Shown here: one piece after another, positions 46,692 through 59,543 of the stretch
Position numbering within the stretch: position 1 is the stretch's first letter
Layout: every line of letters starts with the position of its first letter
Source of the DNA: Lingula anatina
Taxonomy: Eukaryota; Brachiopoda; Lingulata; Lingulida; Lingulidae
Length of the DNA: 64,000 bases
Direction of reading: 5' to 3'
Assembly (NCBI RefSeq): GCF_001039355.2
Contig: NW_019775525.1
Coordinates: forward strand, 903,922-967,921
The notes under the pieces: generated by a model
Told to the model about the DNA's origin: nothing
The model's input: only the letters and a program-made list of their open reading frames with translations
The model's database searches: none
Position numbers and translations under genes: made by a program

Positions 46692-48130
46692 ATGAATGAT
46701 TTGTTTGGTCACATTTAAACCCCCAGCCCAATAACTAGCAGTGCAACTATATGCTAAGTCAACAGTTTGAGAATCAGCCTAAAAGGGCTCAAAGTAAAGA
46801 AAGGTACACACTTCACGATATGCCCAATGTTAAGGCAGTGAATAAGGGATTTTTCTTCATTATTTTCATGACTTTGTTCACTTTTGGAAAAATAAAGGCG
46901 TGTTTGTGTTTAATGAGGGAATGTGGAATTTTGGTAACCTTCAGTTTTGTGTCTGTGTTTGTGTGAAAATGTGGTTAAATAAAGATGTATCGATGCGTTG
47001 GGAAGAAATGTTGAATTTTGTTCACTTTAAGTAAACAGCTCGTTTCATCACTTGAGGAAATGGCTTTGAATCCTCCATTTGATGAAGAATTTGGTGAATT
47101 TTATTCACTTTAAATGTGGCATTAGATTTTTTGCTTTGTCAGGGTATGTTAAATTGGGGAGAATTATGAAGAGGTAACATATTTTTTTGGGGGAATTCTA
47201 TGTACTTCAGAGGTGTGTTAAAATCTCCCCCTCAAATGATTGCAGAAGAATATGAATGACGAAAGTTAGTGAATTTTGTTGCATTTATGATAATATTTAT
47301 TCATCTTGTTTTATAAAGCTCTTATGCTCTGAATAGGATTAATTGCACAAAACAATAGCTTCAAAAGGTGAATAACCTCTCAACAATTTATAAGTGTGCA
47401 CCTGGCCAAAGTTCAGACACACATGGCATTAAGAAAAGAAATGTAGGTTTAAAGATAACATGATTAACAGAATGACAATTTTGACATACAATTTAATTAA
47501 CTTGTGTGAAAGAGAATTAAATCACACAGCAAAACATTAGTTACCAAGAACCAAGAACTCGGGCTTAAAATAAAATGTTGTCAAATTTTTATTGTATGTT
47601 TGTTTGTTTTTTCTATCACTACCTGATTCCCCTGCCCACCCCTTCTCCTTTTTCTCTCTTTTGAAAACCTCCATGCTCTTCCTACACACTTTGCTATCTT
47701 TCTTCTGAACAGTAATATTTTCAGCTTTTTTTCTTCACACATATATCCAAGATTTTTGCTAGTAAGTCATGCGTGTCCTCAACACATTTTCCACTTCAGT
47801 AATAAACGATGAGTGAAACAGCATGCGTACAAATAAGACACAAATAAATGTAGCGTTCTGTAATTTTTATTTCTCTCTATTAACTGTTTGCTAAGTATTT
47901 GTATGGGTTACTGATTTTCTGGGGTAATATGCTTTAAGATTTATAGTATACTGCAGTAAACCTGACTTCTTGAATGGAAAGAAAATACTCAAAACTGTAG
48001 AAAGAATGATTTTACAAAGTCTTGGGGTTTTTTATCACCCAGAAAGTTCTTGTTCAGTCACACACTGTTGAAAACTCGGCACAATTTATATTTCCTAAAA
48101 TCTAAATCTTTAAAGGAAAATCAGATACCA

Positions 48131-48476
48131 TTAAAGGGATAATAACTCTTCGTATGAGATCTATATTTCACAATAAAAACATTGTGAATAACTCATAGAA
48201 ATATAATATATTCTGTTTTACCACAAAAACTGCAGTTATAGCTCAAAATTCTGATATTTGAGCTTGTCTTTAAACCACGTGACCTCCATTGATGGCTATA
48301 CTCTGTTAAAATCTCTTAAGAGATTTTAACAAAAAAACAAACTTTTTAGAAAAAAACCAGGGACTAACTTTGAATGTAAAAATGGATTTATTAACCATTG
48401 GTAAGTATGGGAAAATTGTTGTTTACTCCAGGAAAATTCATTTTTTGGCCGAAACGAAGAGTTATTATCCCTTTAA
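48131..48476. mobile_element. MITE with 23-bp perfect terminal inverted repeats and central palindrome
   Basis: Left end TTAAAGGGATAATAACTCTT then CGT (48131-48153) is exactly complementary to 48454-48476. TTAA stands at each extremity, so the target may be TTAA or TA. At the centre (48305-48330) lies a perfect 26-bp palindrome. There is no coding capacity, hence non-autonomous. One copy in the window. Confidence 0.85.
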
Positions 48477-49164
48477 GCAACAATTTGTGTTTAAAATAAA
48501 TCTGTACACTATTACACAGATTTAGCTGAATAGTACTTTTATTAGAACTGCAGCATCACAAAGCAGAGACATTAAGTCTGAATCAGTCACATGCAGCACA
48601 AACCTAGCCAAAAACTGCAGAATTTATACCATTTTGCCATGGGGGTTAGCGACAGTTTGTTCTTTATGCCCATAAAACATCTCCCATTAAATAACCAGGA
48701 AAGTGTTCACACTGGTGTTGTTGAAGATCCACTTCTGATAGCCAATGTAGTGTATGGCTTGCCTTAGGGCACCCTTGGGGGAGGGGGGCACTTGTAGGAG
48801 TAAGATCCCTCTCTCATGTAGATGTCACACATTGACTGGGAAATTACCCTACTTACTGTAATTTCATTTGACTCAAATCTAGATAATTATTGTGGCTTTT
48901 CGATTTAAAATGTTACTCTTAGATCTTAATTTGTATAATATTTGATTCCAAGGTAAATGACAATTTTTATTCGGCCATCTACTTTTTGTCATCATAGTGA
49001 TCATGTTTCCATTCTTTGGGTTGATTTTGGAATGCCTAACCCGGCAATTGTTTGTATTTCTAACTGCATAAACTGTTTTTTGTTCGCATCAACTGCTGAT
49101 TGCTTGGTACCAAGCTGTGCACCCACCATGAAAGAGCACAGGCAGGGTTATTTTATTTTATTTA

Positions 49165-49365
49165 TTTGGTGGAAGGGGGGGGGGGGTAGAAAGAACCACC
49201 CTTTTGGTCCAAAAAGGTCCAGTCTTCAAATTATGAGTCTTTCAAATTTTGATCAAGGTTCTTTGCCATTTCTCAAGTTACATCAACTAATCATGGGGTG
49301 AAAAAGTCCGCTTTTTCATTTTCAAAAAAAGCATCCATTTGGAAATTGCTGAACACAGGCCTGGA
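49165..49365. mobile_element. Dispersed repeat, family F6
   Basis: AAAGAACCACCCTTTTGG, then AAAAAGGTCC, then a 3' end TTTGGAAATTGCTGAACAC and AGGCCTGG. Diverged member. Confidence 0.45.
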
Positions 49366-49628
49366 ACACAGATCTAGCCATGGGATCCACTATTCTGTGT
49401 GGACTCTGTTCTAGTGGAGGTTCATGACCGGTTTAGTGCCAGTGTGAACAGTACCAGGCTAGCATTCTTCTTCCCTCAACCAGCCAGCATAGGTCAGATA
49501 AGAATCTTTAACATCTTTAACTCATAAAGCAATGAAGGCTTTTATAATGGGAAGGCCAAGGCTAAGCTGGCAAGGGAGGTGCTTTAATTCTGTTAATGTC
49601 ATCTGATGTGCTGCCTTAGCGTAATGCA

Positions 49629-49842
49629 TCCTCCTCCTCTTAGCATCTCCTCCTCCTCCTCCTCCTCTTTTTCCTCTGAGTCTTTCTGATCCTCCTCCTC
49701 CTCCCAGCATCTCTTTCTCCTTCTCCTCCTCCTCTTACACCTCCTCTTCCTCCTAGCATCTCCTCCTCCTCCCAGCATCTCTTATTTCTTCTTCTCCTTC
49801 CCTTCCTCCTCCCAGCATCTCTTCTTCCTCTTCCTCTCCTAG
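49629..49842. repeat. TCC-rich polypyrimidine stretch with CAGCATCTC units
   Basis: Irregular TCC/TTC triplets on one strand, with the phrase (C/T)AGCATCTC repeated about five times. The reverse frame is glycine- and arginine-rich by composition only. Confidence 0.85.
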
Positions 49843-50391
49843 CCTACTAGCCTATGGGTACCAAATGGATAGTAGTATATTTTCCATATATAAAAATTAA
49901 CGGCTAGTATGTATGGATCTTGTTTGTGAAATTTCACACTGTGTGATATGTTTCTGATGTTTGTATAAGTGTTGTGTTGTTAGCTATGCGCCAGATGGCT
50001 CAGTATTTTCAATTTATTATGTAGGAAATGAGTTATTGTGGCAATATTTTTTTTCTGTTTTCCAGCATTAGAGACAAAACTAATAAAATTCTTCCTTTAC
50101 CCTCAAGCATGGTAGGGATATGCCTATTTATACATATGTTCCTATATACAGATTTCATACGTGCAATTTAATAATCCCCCCTGGGGTTTCTAACAATTTC
50201 AAACTTTTTTTAGATCCATCTGGTGAATATATTTTTTATTATTCCAGTAACATAATAGACGAAATATAGTAGATGCTTTGACAAGTTTTTATAAAAGATG
50301 GTGTTATCTTTCAAACTCAGTTACACAGGGTGACACTCATGCAGTCACAGAGTCAGCTGGAAGTCCAGAAGCCCCCCCCCCTCCCCGCCAA

Positions 50392-50394
<3 letters not shown>

Positions 50395-50427
<33 letters not shown>
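50395..50427. repeat. (GA)n microsatellite
   Basis: GA tract after a poly-C stretch. Confidence 0.9.
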
Positions 50428-50429
<2 letters not shown>

Positions 50430-50464
50430 CCACCCACCAAAGTTAATACCAGAGTTCACACCCT

Positions 50465-50645
50465 CAGGCCTGTAGGCAAGTGGGAGGGGGGTCTGGAGGT
50501 TCAGAGGACCGTCCTTTAGCCCAATCTGACTAATAACTTAGTATGACTTGGTCATTTCTCATCTTGGGTTAAATAAAAAGGTCTATATTTTCCGGAAAAA
50601 AAACCTCTCCTTCCCCACTTTTGAAATTGCTACATACAGGCTTCT
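50465..50645. mobile_element. Dispersed repeat, family F6
   Basis: Starts CAGGCCTGTAGGC and ends CCACTTTTGAAATTGCTACA then TACAGGC; the ends are weakly inverted copies. Confidence 0.45.
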
Positions 50646-51158
50646 ACCCTGCTGTTAATATTATTACGTTTTAGATAGCCTGCCCCTCCCATATCTCTTA
50701 TGGCGATAAGTGCTTCTTTTCTGGAGTTCTGAATTATTACAGAAAACCTGATATGCACATGTGGAGGTCCTCTATAAATATGATGGGATACACAGATGTC
50801 TTCCCCGTGTTTTGTGATAATAATCAGATTTTATCTATATGAGTTGCTGAGCTTTGGAATATAGAAGGAACTTGGTCCACTTAGAAGGTACTGTTTTTAT
50901 AACATTTTTTCCCTTTTTTGTTTGGTAAAGGGGTGTGATAACAATGTATATCATCAATGTTTAAAAGCAGAGGGGACAGCTTTCTGAAAAAAAAAAAATC
51001 ATCTCCAGAATTTTAATGTGCATCAGTCACAAATTGACAAAAAATATTCACAACTTACAAATGAGAATGATTTTTATTCTTAGCAGCTGATACAGATATG
51101 CATGTGACATTTTGTAGTTAATTTAAATGCCCCCCCGATTCCACATCAGAGGATTTTG

Positions 51159-51172
51159 GTTGCTATGGTAAC
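51159..51172. promoter_or_regulatory. X-box (RFX) motif
   Basis: GTTGCTATGGTAAC fits the RFX consensus at all 12 half-site positions. Confidence 0.45.
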
Positions 51173-52181
51173 ATCCGTTTAAGAAGTTTGTACCATGATT
51201 CATGTGTACATGATCTTGTATTCAAACATGTTATGTTTTTTTTCTTTGTGCTTCCTCTGACTTTTGAACAAGGATTATTAAAATCACATGGTCGGGAATG
51301 AATAGAATTCAATTATCTATACAAATAAGAAAAAAGTCTTATTTAATTGGGCATGTTGCTAGTTTGAAATTACAGTTCTGGGTGAGGGAATGGGTAGCTC
51401 AACAAGGGCTTTAGTCAGGATTTTGAAAAAAGGAGTTCCAGATTTTTTTTTTTTTTTTTTTTTTTTACTAAGCATGCCATCTAGGCTCCATAGCTTTCAA
51501 TGCTAAAAATCCGAAAAAAAATATAGAAAAAAGTCCAAAAGCAGGATATATCCAAATGACGCCATTGACGGTTGGACAATTACCTGTGTTATACTGAGCT
51601 TAATGGAATTTTAATTCATTAAAACGAAAGAATGGAAAATTACTTGTGAAGTCACAATTCCATGAGAATTATGATAGGTTCAACCATAATTCTCCCTTTA
51701 ATGAGCAATTCCTTTATGCAGCCAAGATACTTTTCAGTGCACTTGTATAATTTTAATATTAATTTTCCACCAGATATAATACATGTACAAGTTTTATGTG
51801 TTTAAACTCAATTTCACATTGAGCTGCATTATTTCTCCCTTAATGTGAAATTACAATAAAGACGGACCAGCATATATATATGCATATCTCCACATCTGGT
51901 AGGAATCTGCATAACATCTACCAGAACAATGATCTTTTCTTGCCAAAAGGCATTAAAATCTCAACACAAAGAAGGTGATTATGTCACTTTTCCATTATCT
52001 GTCTATGGGTGCGTTCACAATAAAACTGTCGTACCAGGTGGTTCAAACCAACTCTGTTGGGATTCACTGAATGAAATCTGATTAACAGTTTGATTGATCT
52101 ACAGTGATCCATAGTTTCATTGGGAATGGGCCCTAAAGCAGGCCTTATTTTTGATCCAAGATTTTAGACCAATGAGCCTTA

Positions 52182-52397
52182 GGCTCTATTCCCATAGATT
52201 TTAGATCGATCTATCCCCGCGGGGAGTCTCACTAGATTACTTTCAGATAATCCGACTTAAATGTCCATCCCGCCTGCTACAAGCTGTAAGGAGGTAATTA
52301 ACTTTCGTGTCCGCCCGGCTGACAGCTATTTAGCGTGAACCCCCAGGGAGTAAGGTCGATCTAAAGTAGGTCAATCTAATCTCTGGAAATGGGGTGT
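52182..52397. mobile_element. TA-target MITE, third copy (reverse orientation)
   Basis: A 216-bp relative of 17453-17679: ends GGCTCTATTCCCATAGATTT and complement ACACCCCATTTCCAGAGATT, with TA at 52180-52181 and 52398-52399. The shared internal phrase ACCCCCAGGGAGT is the complement of ACTCCCTGGGGGT. Confidence 0.8.
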
Positions 52398-54089
52398 TAG
52401 AATAGAGGCTATAGTTTTGTTTAACTGGCTCCTTCCTATCCATGCATGCCACACACTGAAAAGGTGCCAAGGCTACTGAGTTTTAACTGGCTTATAATGA
52501 TGAAGTAGCTTTTTTTTATTTTGTTAACTGTAATTTTTCTCAGTTTTGATTTGTGTGTCAAGGTGATCTTAACATAAAACTTAAATTGGCTTAGATTTAA
52601 GTTTTTTTTTTTTAGTCAGTTTCATAACGAAAAATGTCAAGATTGTTATTTGCAATCTTTTTCTTTTTTCAACAAGGTTATGTTTCATAAAAAATATCTA
52701 TATTGTTCAAAATGTTATGACTTCTAGTCATGTTTACTGTCAATATGACTATTAAATACTTTTATTAAAGTGCAGTAAATCGGGGTCTTCAAATTATTAG
52801 GTCCATGTGAAATTCTACAGCCACTTATTAAAAGCTACTTAAGTAAAACATTTAATTGTTCTTTATCACAATTTTATCTTTTCTGGATGAAAGCCATATC
52901 TTATAATTCATCTTTTCATACTGCTTTATTGTCTTTCTTTTTCCTCATATGTCTCCCAAAAATTAGCATAAATAAGAGATATGCCCAGTCCTCTTAAACC
53001 ATAGTGACATATATTAAAGGAATGCTGCCTTCATCTTTTGTCTTACAACTTGAGAAATTAACATGAAAAATAGATCATTATTATCATGCCTCTAACCCAA
53101 ATATGCATACTCAGTTAGAGAAATGTTGAATGAAATGTAGCTTTTCCGTGTGCGTCGTACAATTTGTGGCATTTACATAAAAAAGAGATATAAGGGAGAG
53201 ATGGTCACACCATGGTCATTAGTTGCTGACAGTGTACATTTTATACACCCTGTTATTGCGGATACTACTGGCCCTTGGAGGGACAATTAACTCAGTGATT
53301 TATTTTGATTTCTCTTAAGTTTGCCATATCAGGTAAGCCATATATCACAAAATAGTTCCACCTCTTCCCATCCAAAAATAAACAAATATATAAATGAAAT
53401 AGATAAATAGAATACGAGTAATACATTCAGGAAAAGTTAACTTGGAAAAACATAGGTCACTTTTTTTTTCTTTTGCTAAGGGCAAATTTTTTCCAGTTTT
53501 TTGGAACATTTGATCATTTTTTATGTTTCCTGTGTAGGTAACAGAGATAAATGAGAATGGAATGGGAAATAGACTGTTTTAAATGGTTGTTATGTAGTTA
53601 AGATATTTGCTTCAGGCCTAGAATTATACATATGGGAATTTTAGCATTAAGATAAAGGTAGCATTGAAAGGGAATGTTTGGGACATAGAACAACAGATTT
53701 TGAAGTATTATGTAATGTTCTGTAGTGCAAAAAATGGAACCTAGATGAAATTCAACAAAGGTTTGATGCAGCTGATTTTTATTTTCTGTAAAACAGCTTG
53801 AATAAGTTGTGTTTTTCAGAATGCCTGTACGTCACTGAAGTCAAGTGAAAACGACAATTCTTATAACTGGTGTGCAGAAACAATGAGCACTTTTTCCACC
53901 AGGCATCACTTATTTTGAAGAAATATTCCACTTAAATTTTCTTTTATGCAAATCCTTCCAAATTAAACCCCACTGATTTAAGATGCAAACCAGATGCTAA
54001 TGTATTCATTTTTTCAAAAATTTCAGGATAATAGCATGCAACTACTATGACAATACGGCACCTGGAGAGTTGAAGAGGTGAAGATTACA

Positions 54090-55290
54090 ATGGCTGTAGA
54101 GTTGAAGAAACTGGATGCCATATGTGCCAAACTGCACACCAGTGTCAAAGAGGAGGACGATATGGAGGGTGACGGCCAGCTGTCCACAGGTGTCACCTCC
54201 CAAGATTCTGCCAATGGTGGAGACCATGAAGTCGGAATGGGAAATAGGAGTAGCAGTATTTCAATGGAGGTTCGTTCAGCCTCTTTTGTGCCAAATGTTA
54301 ATATAAATTCCTCTCCACTCGCAGCACCGACCACTACAGCGTCCTCATCGAGAAAGAAGCGAAGGAAAAATGCAAATCCTCGTAATATTGCAGCTCAGGT
54401 ACATGTGTTCGCGTTGGAGGATGATGATGAGGAGGAAGATTTTAAAGATGAACTAGCGGAGTATGCCATCAATAACAAGGATATAGACTTCCAATCTCTA
54501 TCTGCTGAAGAAACCAGTACTGTTGATGGTTCAGAGATTGATGGGTTCCGAAATCGGGACCACCACTTTAACATTGGCAGCAATGGGGGTGCAACAACGG
54601 TGGCAGCGATGGGATTATTGAATTATGATGATAATAACATCAGCAGCAGCAGCAATATGAAACAAACAACTGTGATAGAACCTGCAGGGACCTCTATGAT
54701 GAATGGGGACGCTCAAGAGGCCATTGATTTATCTTTGTGCAATTCATCCAGTATGTCTGCCGATTTAGCCTCTGTGCGCCACAGCTCTATGAATTACTCT
54801 GATGGCGAGGAGGGAGAGGAGGAGGGAGTAGAAGACATTATGGACGACTCTACTAGTGACCTTATCAATGGAGACGTGGATGGTGATCCTAGAGAGACAG
54901 TTTCTCTAGTTTCTCCGGCAATCAATGAAAATGCAAACAAACACTATGCAAGTAGCAGCAGCGGTGAACACTCAGAAGCGGTGTTGTCAAACAGCGCTGA
55001 TGCAGCTGCGCTGAAGAACTATGCAGAATCCACCATGAACGAATTGCTCAGTTTTTATGGACTTGAAGAAGAGGCCGAGTCCATCGCTGATAGTGTCCCT
55101 CTTCAGAATTTTAGCACGGGAAAAATTCTGCAGAGAACCCATGGCAACCAAAAGAAAGCTAAGACAAGTCACTATGTGAAATCACCCAAGACAAGCCCGT
55201 CCAAAAAACCCAGTAATGCTATGCTGAGTAAATCTGCCTTGACTGAAACCATATATTCCAAGTTTGCCAACATTTCTTCAGTGCCTTCAG
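54090..55290 (+). CDS. CASZ1: Castor/CASZ1-type zinc-finger transcription factor, first coding exon (partial gene)
   Basis: Castor proteins are nuclear zinc-finger regulators of neuronal and cardiac cell fate. The exon gives 400 codons plus one base. Two features match the N-terminus of vertebrate CASZ1 as I know it: LDAICAKL at residues 8-15 (CASZ1 LNAICAKL) and ALKNYAESTMNELLSFYG at 307-324 (CASZ1 LRDYAASTMTEFLGMFGY). Between them it is acidic and serine-rich, with a basic KKRRKN patch near 95. The exon probably starts at 54027 (acceptor AATTTCAG); the first ATG in frame is 54090. Donor GTAAGA at 55291 is followed by an ATT repeat. No later exons or zinc fingers are in the window. The identification rests on two short motifs. 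Confidence 0.75.
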
Positions 55291-55295
55291 GTAAG

Positions 55296-55331
<36 letters not shown>
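55296..55331. repeat. (ATT)n microsatellite
   Basis: About 12 ATT units directly after the castor exon donor. Confidence 0.93.
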
Positions 55332-55713
55332 GATTCGCATTTTGTTTCTTTTCTTTTTTTTTTTCTGTTTTTCCAATTATTTATTATCTATTATTTCATT
55401 TTTCCTACTTGGGCAAGAAATGATTCGTTTTCTGTCTGTGACTTTCTCTAGTTAGGAAGACAAAGTTTCCATTGTGTATTTAATAGCTAATACAGCCTTA
55501 TAGCTAATTATTCTTTTGCTGTATCCAATATGATAATTCTGTATGATAATGTCACTGCTGTATTGAACATATTTAAGTCCAGTACCTGCATATCATGTTC
55601 GAAATGAATTTCTGGCAAATGATAAAAGAAAATTATGGGTGTGTTACTGTGTGTAGAAAAAATGTGTGGCAGTCATTTCATCTCTCTCCTTTCTGTCTTT
55701 CTTATGGTCACTG

Positions 55714-55748
<35 letters not shown>

Positions 55749-58700
55749 GCCTTTTTTCATTTATTCTATCTTTCTGACTTTTTCTGTTGGCATTCATATT
55801 TTTAAGTTCCTGCCTCTTTCTATTTTTGGTGCTTAATCCATGATTTCATCAGTCTGTCAGTCAGTCTATCTGATGAACCGTCATACCTCTTCCCCCCCCC
55901 CCTTCCCATTTCTTGAACCTCAGTCATGTACATAGGAATCTATCAACCCTCCAGTTCATCTCTCCATGCCACCTGTAAAGTGGCTGTGTGAGCTGACTGG
56001 GACATAATGAGAAGTGTTGCCACTCAATTACACATCCAACTGATTGGGTCAATACTTGTTATGATCATGGTGAGACAGGCTAATCCTAGTGAATGAAATA
56101 GTGTGATGAGTATCAGAGCGCATTCACAACAGCGGGCTAACAGATCCACGGCTCAAATATGGCCGACCCACTTGTATGCTTGTTGCGCAATCCCAGCAGG
56201 GAATCTGTTCAGTGTCTAATCGGGAATTAAGTGGCAAGATTTTTAGTGGGTCGCCATATTTGATCTGCGGATCTATTAGTCTGCTGTTCTGAATGCGCTC
56301 TTAGATAGAGTATGATCTAGTCAGGGAGCTTTGCGTAAAACACAGTATATTAATTGACTAGATGGAGTTGAGACGATAATCCCGTCTATTTTGCATAAAG
56401 CTTCGCGGGCAGTGCTTTAACTGACTTAAACTGTGGTTCGTGCACTACAAGTCTAAACAGTATGGCTTTAAGATACTGACTTAGAGTTAACGTGTGCGTA
56501 ATTATGATAATTGTAGCGTAGACTTGACATGATACAAAAGTACATGTGACACATTAAATACTAGTAGGTATTCTTAGTTTTTTCTTAGAAACGAGTTGGA
56601 ATTGATTAGAGTGCATTAAAAGTTTGACACCCCACCTCCCACCCCTTAAGTTGCCGTTTTCATTTTTGCAATAGGACAACAGTTTTATCATTACCCACTG
56701 GAAAATGCTACAAAATTATTCAGTTGCAGTCTAATGTTAATTTTTGACACTTCGTTTATGCAAAATATCCCCTGGTCTGCTTACTTAGATATCCCTGGCT
56801 TAGAACAACTGATTTCAATGCCATTCACCGCTCATTTTTTTTTCTGCCAGAAGAATGGCAAATCCATTTGCCTGTCCTCATAAAGATTTGGAAGTGTGCA
56901 AAATCCATTGCAGCGCTTTTATTATTGTGATTGATCTTTTCTGCACTTTCGTACAGTGTGTGCGGTCACAGAAATGTGGTTCTAACATTTGTTATCTGAT
57001 GTAATACATTAGTTGAGTTATTTCATAGGTTTTTTGTGGGATTTGGGAACATTTTTTGCAGCAGTTAAGTATGTGACAAGTGGTGTATTTCTCAAGAAAA
57101 ATTTGAGAGTTATTTTGCAGTTTTTCCACTTAAACTTGGATGATTTACATGAGACCGCAGTTTAAATGTGGTGGTGGTTTTCAAAATGTAAACAGAAAAA
57201 AATGTAAATGTTTTTTTTTTCTTAAGAATTAGAGTCAGCTGACATTTTTTTTGCATTATGCCTGAATTTAAGTCTGCTGACTTTGTCATTTACTTTCAGT
57301 TAGAAAAAAAAAAGAGGAAAAGTTGGCATTTTTACGTGCACATGTATGGTCTCACATACCAGTATACACCATAGAACTCGCAGAAACCTAAATGAAGTGT
57401 TTTGTATGAAGCTATGATATGAAGTACATGCAAAAAGTGTAGTTCTTCCAAATTTAATTTTTGTATTCTTTTTATCATCACACAAAGACAACCATTTTGT
57501 GGATTGTGCACAGTGACAGTGGAATAACCTATGTAACATCGTATATTGGCAGTTTTTCTTCATCATGTTGTTAAGCAGAAAAGCACATACAGACCTCAAC
57601 AGATGTACGATAAATATACATAAATACATGCTACCCTTTCCCCTTTTTATTTTAACAAATGGAATACTTATAGCATGTCCATCAGACGAAAAACTACTTG
57701 TTGTCCATTACTGTCAGTCATGTTAAAATTTCTTTTTCATAATGGTTTTCAATTCTGAGAAGCAGGTCCTCTTTTTGTGTGCGAGTAAGAAACAAAAAAG
57801 TTTCTCAGGAAATTACGGTAAACCTTGTAATATATTTTTATTTTTTTGGGGGGAAAAAGATGTTCTGTTTGATTTTCTGTATTTGTTGTTTCTAGTGGTA
57901 TTCTGTTACAACAGAGAGCACCCAACCTTTGTAATGTTGTGACATTACACAATGTAGGCCATAATATCAACAGTGCAAGCGCTGCTTTTTGGGAGATCTA
58001 AAATGTCAAATCTCTATGGTGATGCAATGATGTATTTATCATTTTCTCCCATGTTTTGTCTAGTACGAGTAGCGCTCATGATGTTTTTCCAAAGAAAAAG
58101 TCGTTATTATAGTTGAAATAACAAGTCGTGTTTTTTCTCTTTATTAAAAAAAAACATTTCTTTATTCATATTCTGTGAGCAAGTTCAGTTAACACATATT
58201 GATATATTGACTCAAAATACCATGTTGTCTTGTCGTGAATGGCCAACACCAAATCTTAAACAGTGTAAGTCTTAACAAAATATAGTTTCTTCTTGATTTG
58301 AATGTTTTTATAGATATTAAGTACTTCTCCAGTCACTTGGTTTAGCATACAACTCACAGATTTAACTCATTTTAAAAAAGTGTAAAAGATAAAAAAAATG
58401 TGGAAGATTATAATGACTTATTGTTCTCTCTCACGATAATAAGTATGCAAGTGAACAAAGACTTTATTTTTTTAATAAAATATATATTAAAAACAGCAAA
58501 TGGGGTTAAGGATTTGGGCGAGTCAGGAAAAGAAAGATTTAGACAGTTTTTGATGTCATGTATTAGTCTCCACTTCACTGGGCGGGAAACTGGAAATTGT
58601 TACACATACCACTGCTTGTAATCCTTCAAACTTTTGGAGCACCTTGTAAAAGCGAAAATGCAGCAGGAGCTTAATGGAGGGGAGGAGGAGGGGGGGGAGT

Positions 58701-59543
58701 AAGCAAACTACCTTGAGGACGTCTGGTAATTTATGGGGAATTTGGTCCTTTGAGCCATGGACTAAGTTTATTGAGAAGACAGTGTTTTATTTATTTATTT
58801 TAAATTTATTTATTGTTTTATCTTTTAAAAACTTTATTCTCCAAACCAAATACTAGATTTGTAAAAAAAAAAAAAAAAAAAAAACAAGTTAAAGAAAAAA
58901 AAACGAGAAAAAACATTTTAAAATAAACTATTATATCCAAGAAATGTAACCATTATACTTCCTAAAGACCCTATTTCATGACAACATTCACCTAAAAGCT
59001 TGAGACAGGCTTTCACATAAAAAATATTGAGTGGTTTATTTCAAAGAAACCGCAAGTGACCCGAGTTGGTGGCAAGCCGCTGTACAACTAGATAGGGGTG
59101 GTGATAAGAGCTGTCGTCACATGAAGAAACAGTTACCCCGTACGTGATAACTAGATGTAATGGATTGGTACACAGTCCAGAACTGTAACTTTCGTAGAGG
59201 GTTTTACCTGGGCTCATTCATGTACTGTCTTTTACAGTGATTTTTATTTCATCTGTACTTGGTATTTTTTTTTCTTTTTTTTTTTTAAGTATGTACAGCA
59301 TTATTCATTTACCCCACAGTTTTTTATGGACTTCTAGAAAGAACTTAGGCTGTGCTTTTATGTCTGAATTTTAGTGTTTTTATTTCATCTATGTTTGGTA
59401 ATTTTTTTCTTTTTTCTAAGTGTGCTTGTGTTTATTGAGAGGGAGTGGATGGATGGGTGTATTACTTATATGTAAGTCAACATTATTTATGAATGTAAAG
59501 GCATTTTTGGCTACCCTGGAATATAGATTATGGTATGGGTCAT
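55332..59543. other. Presumed castor intron, no exon seen
   Basis: Apart from a CT tract at 55714-55746, the MITE at 56113-56301 and poly-A/poly-T runs, I see no recognisable content. Open frames here have no family resemblance. Confidence 0.5.
56113..56301. mobile_element. MITE with long (about 55 bp) terminal inverted repeats
   Basis: Left end GAGCGCATTCACAACAGC, continuing through ACAGATCC and CAAATATGGCCGACCCACT. Right-end complement GAGCGCATTCAGAACAGC, continuing through TAGATCCGCAGATC to GACCCACT. TA at 56111-56112 and 56302-56303 may be the target duplication. Decayed relatives lie at 7585, 11789, 16395 and 24285. Confidence 0.8.

Larger units (their letters stand above)
38770..54026. 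other. Long non-coding stretch between LRRC23 and the castor exon
   Basis: No coding exon recognised in about 15 kb. It holds microsatellites, the 50-N gap, at least two MITEs (48131-48476 and 52182-52397), family F6 repeats and four X-box-like motifs. Presumably intergenic DNA plus promoter, leader exons and introns of the castor gene. Confidence 0.5.

Noticed and set aside
49522-49842. Glycine/arginine-rich peptide on the minus strand
   Set aside because: Composition artefact of a TCC-rich polypyrimidine tract.
54078-54089. Start of the castor open frame at 54078
   Set aside because: The codon there is GTG; the first ATG in frame is at 54090 and gives the expected N-terminus.
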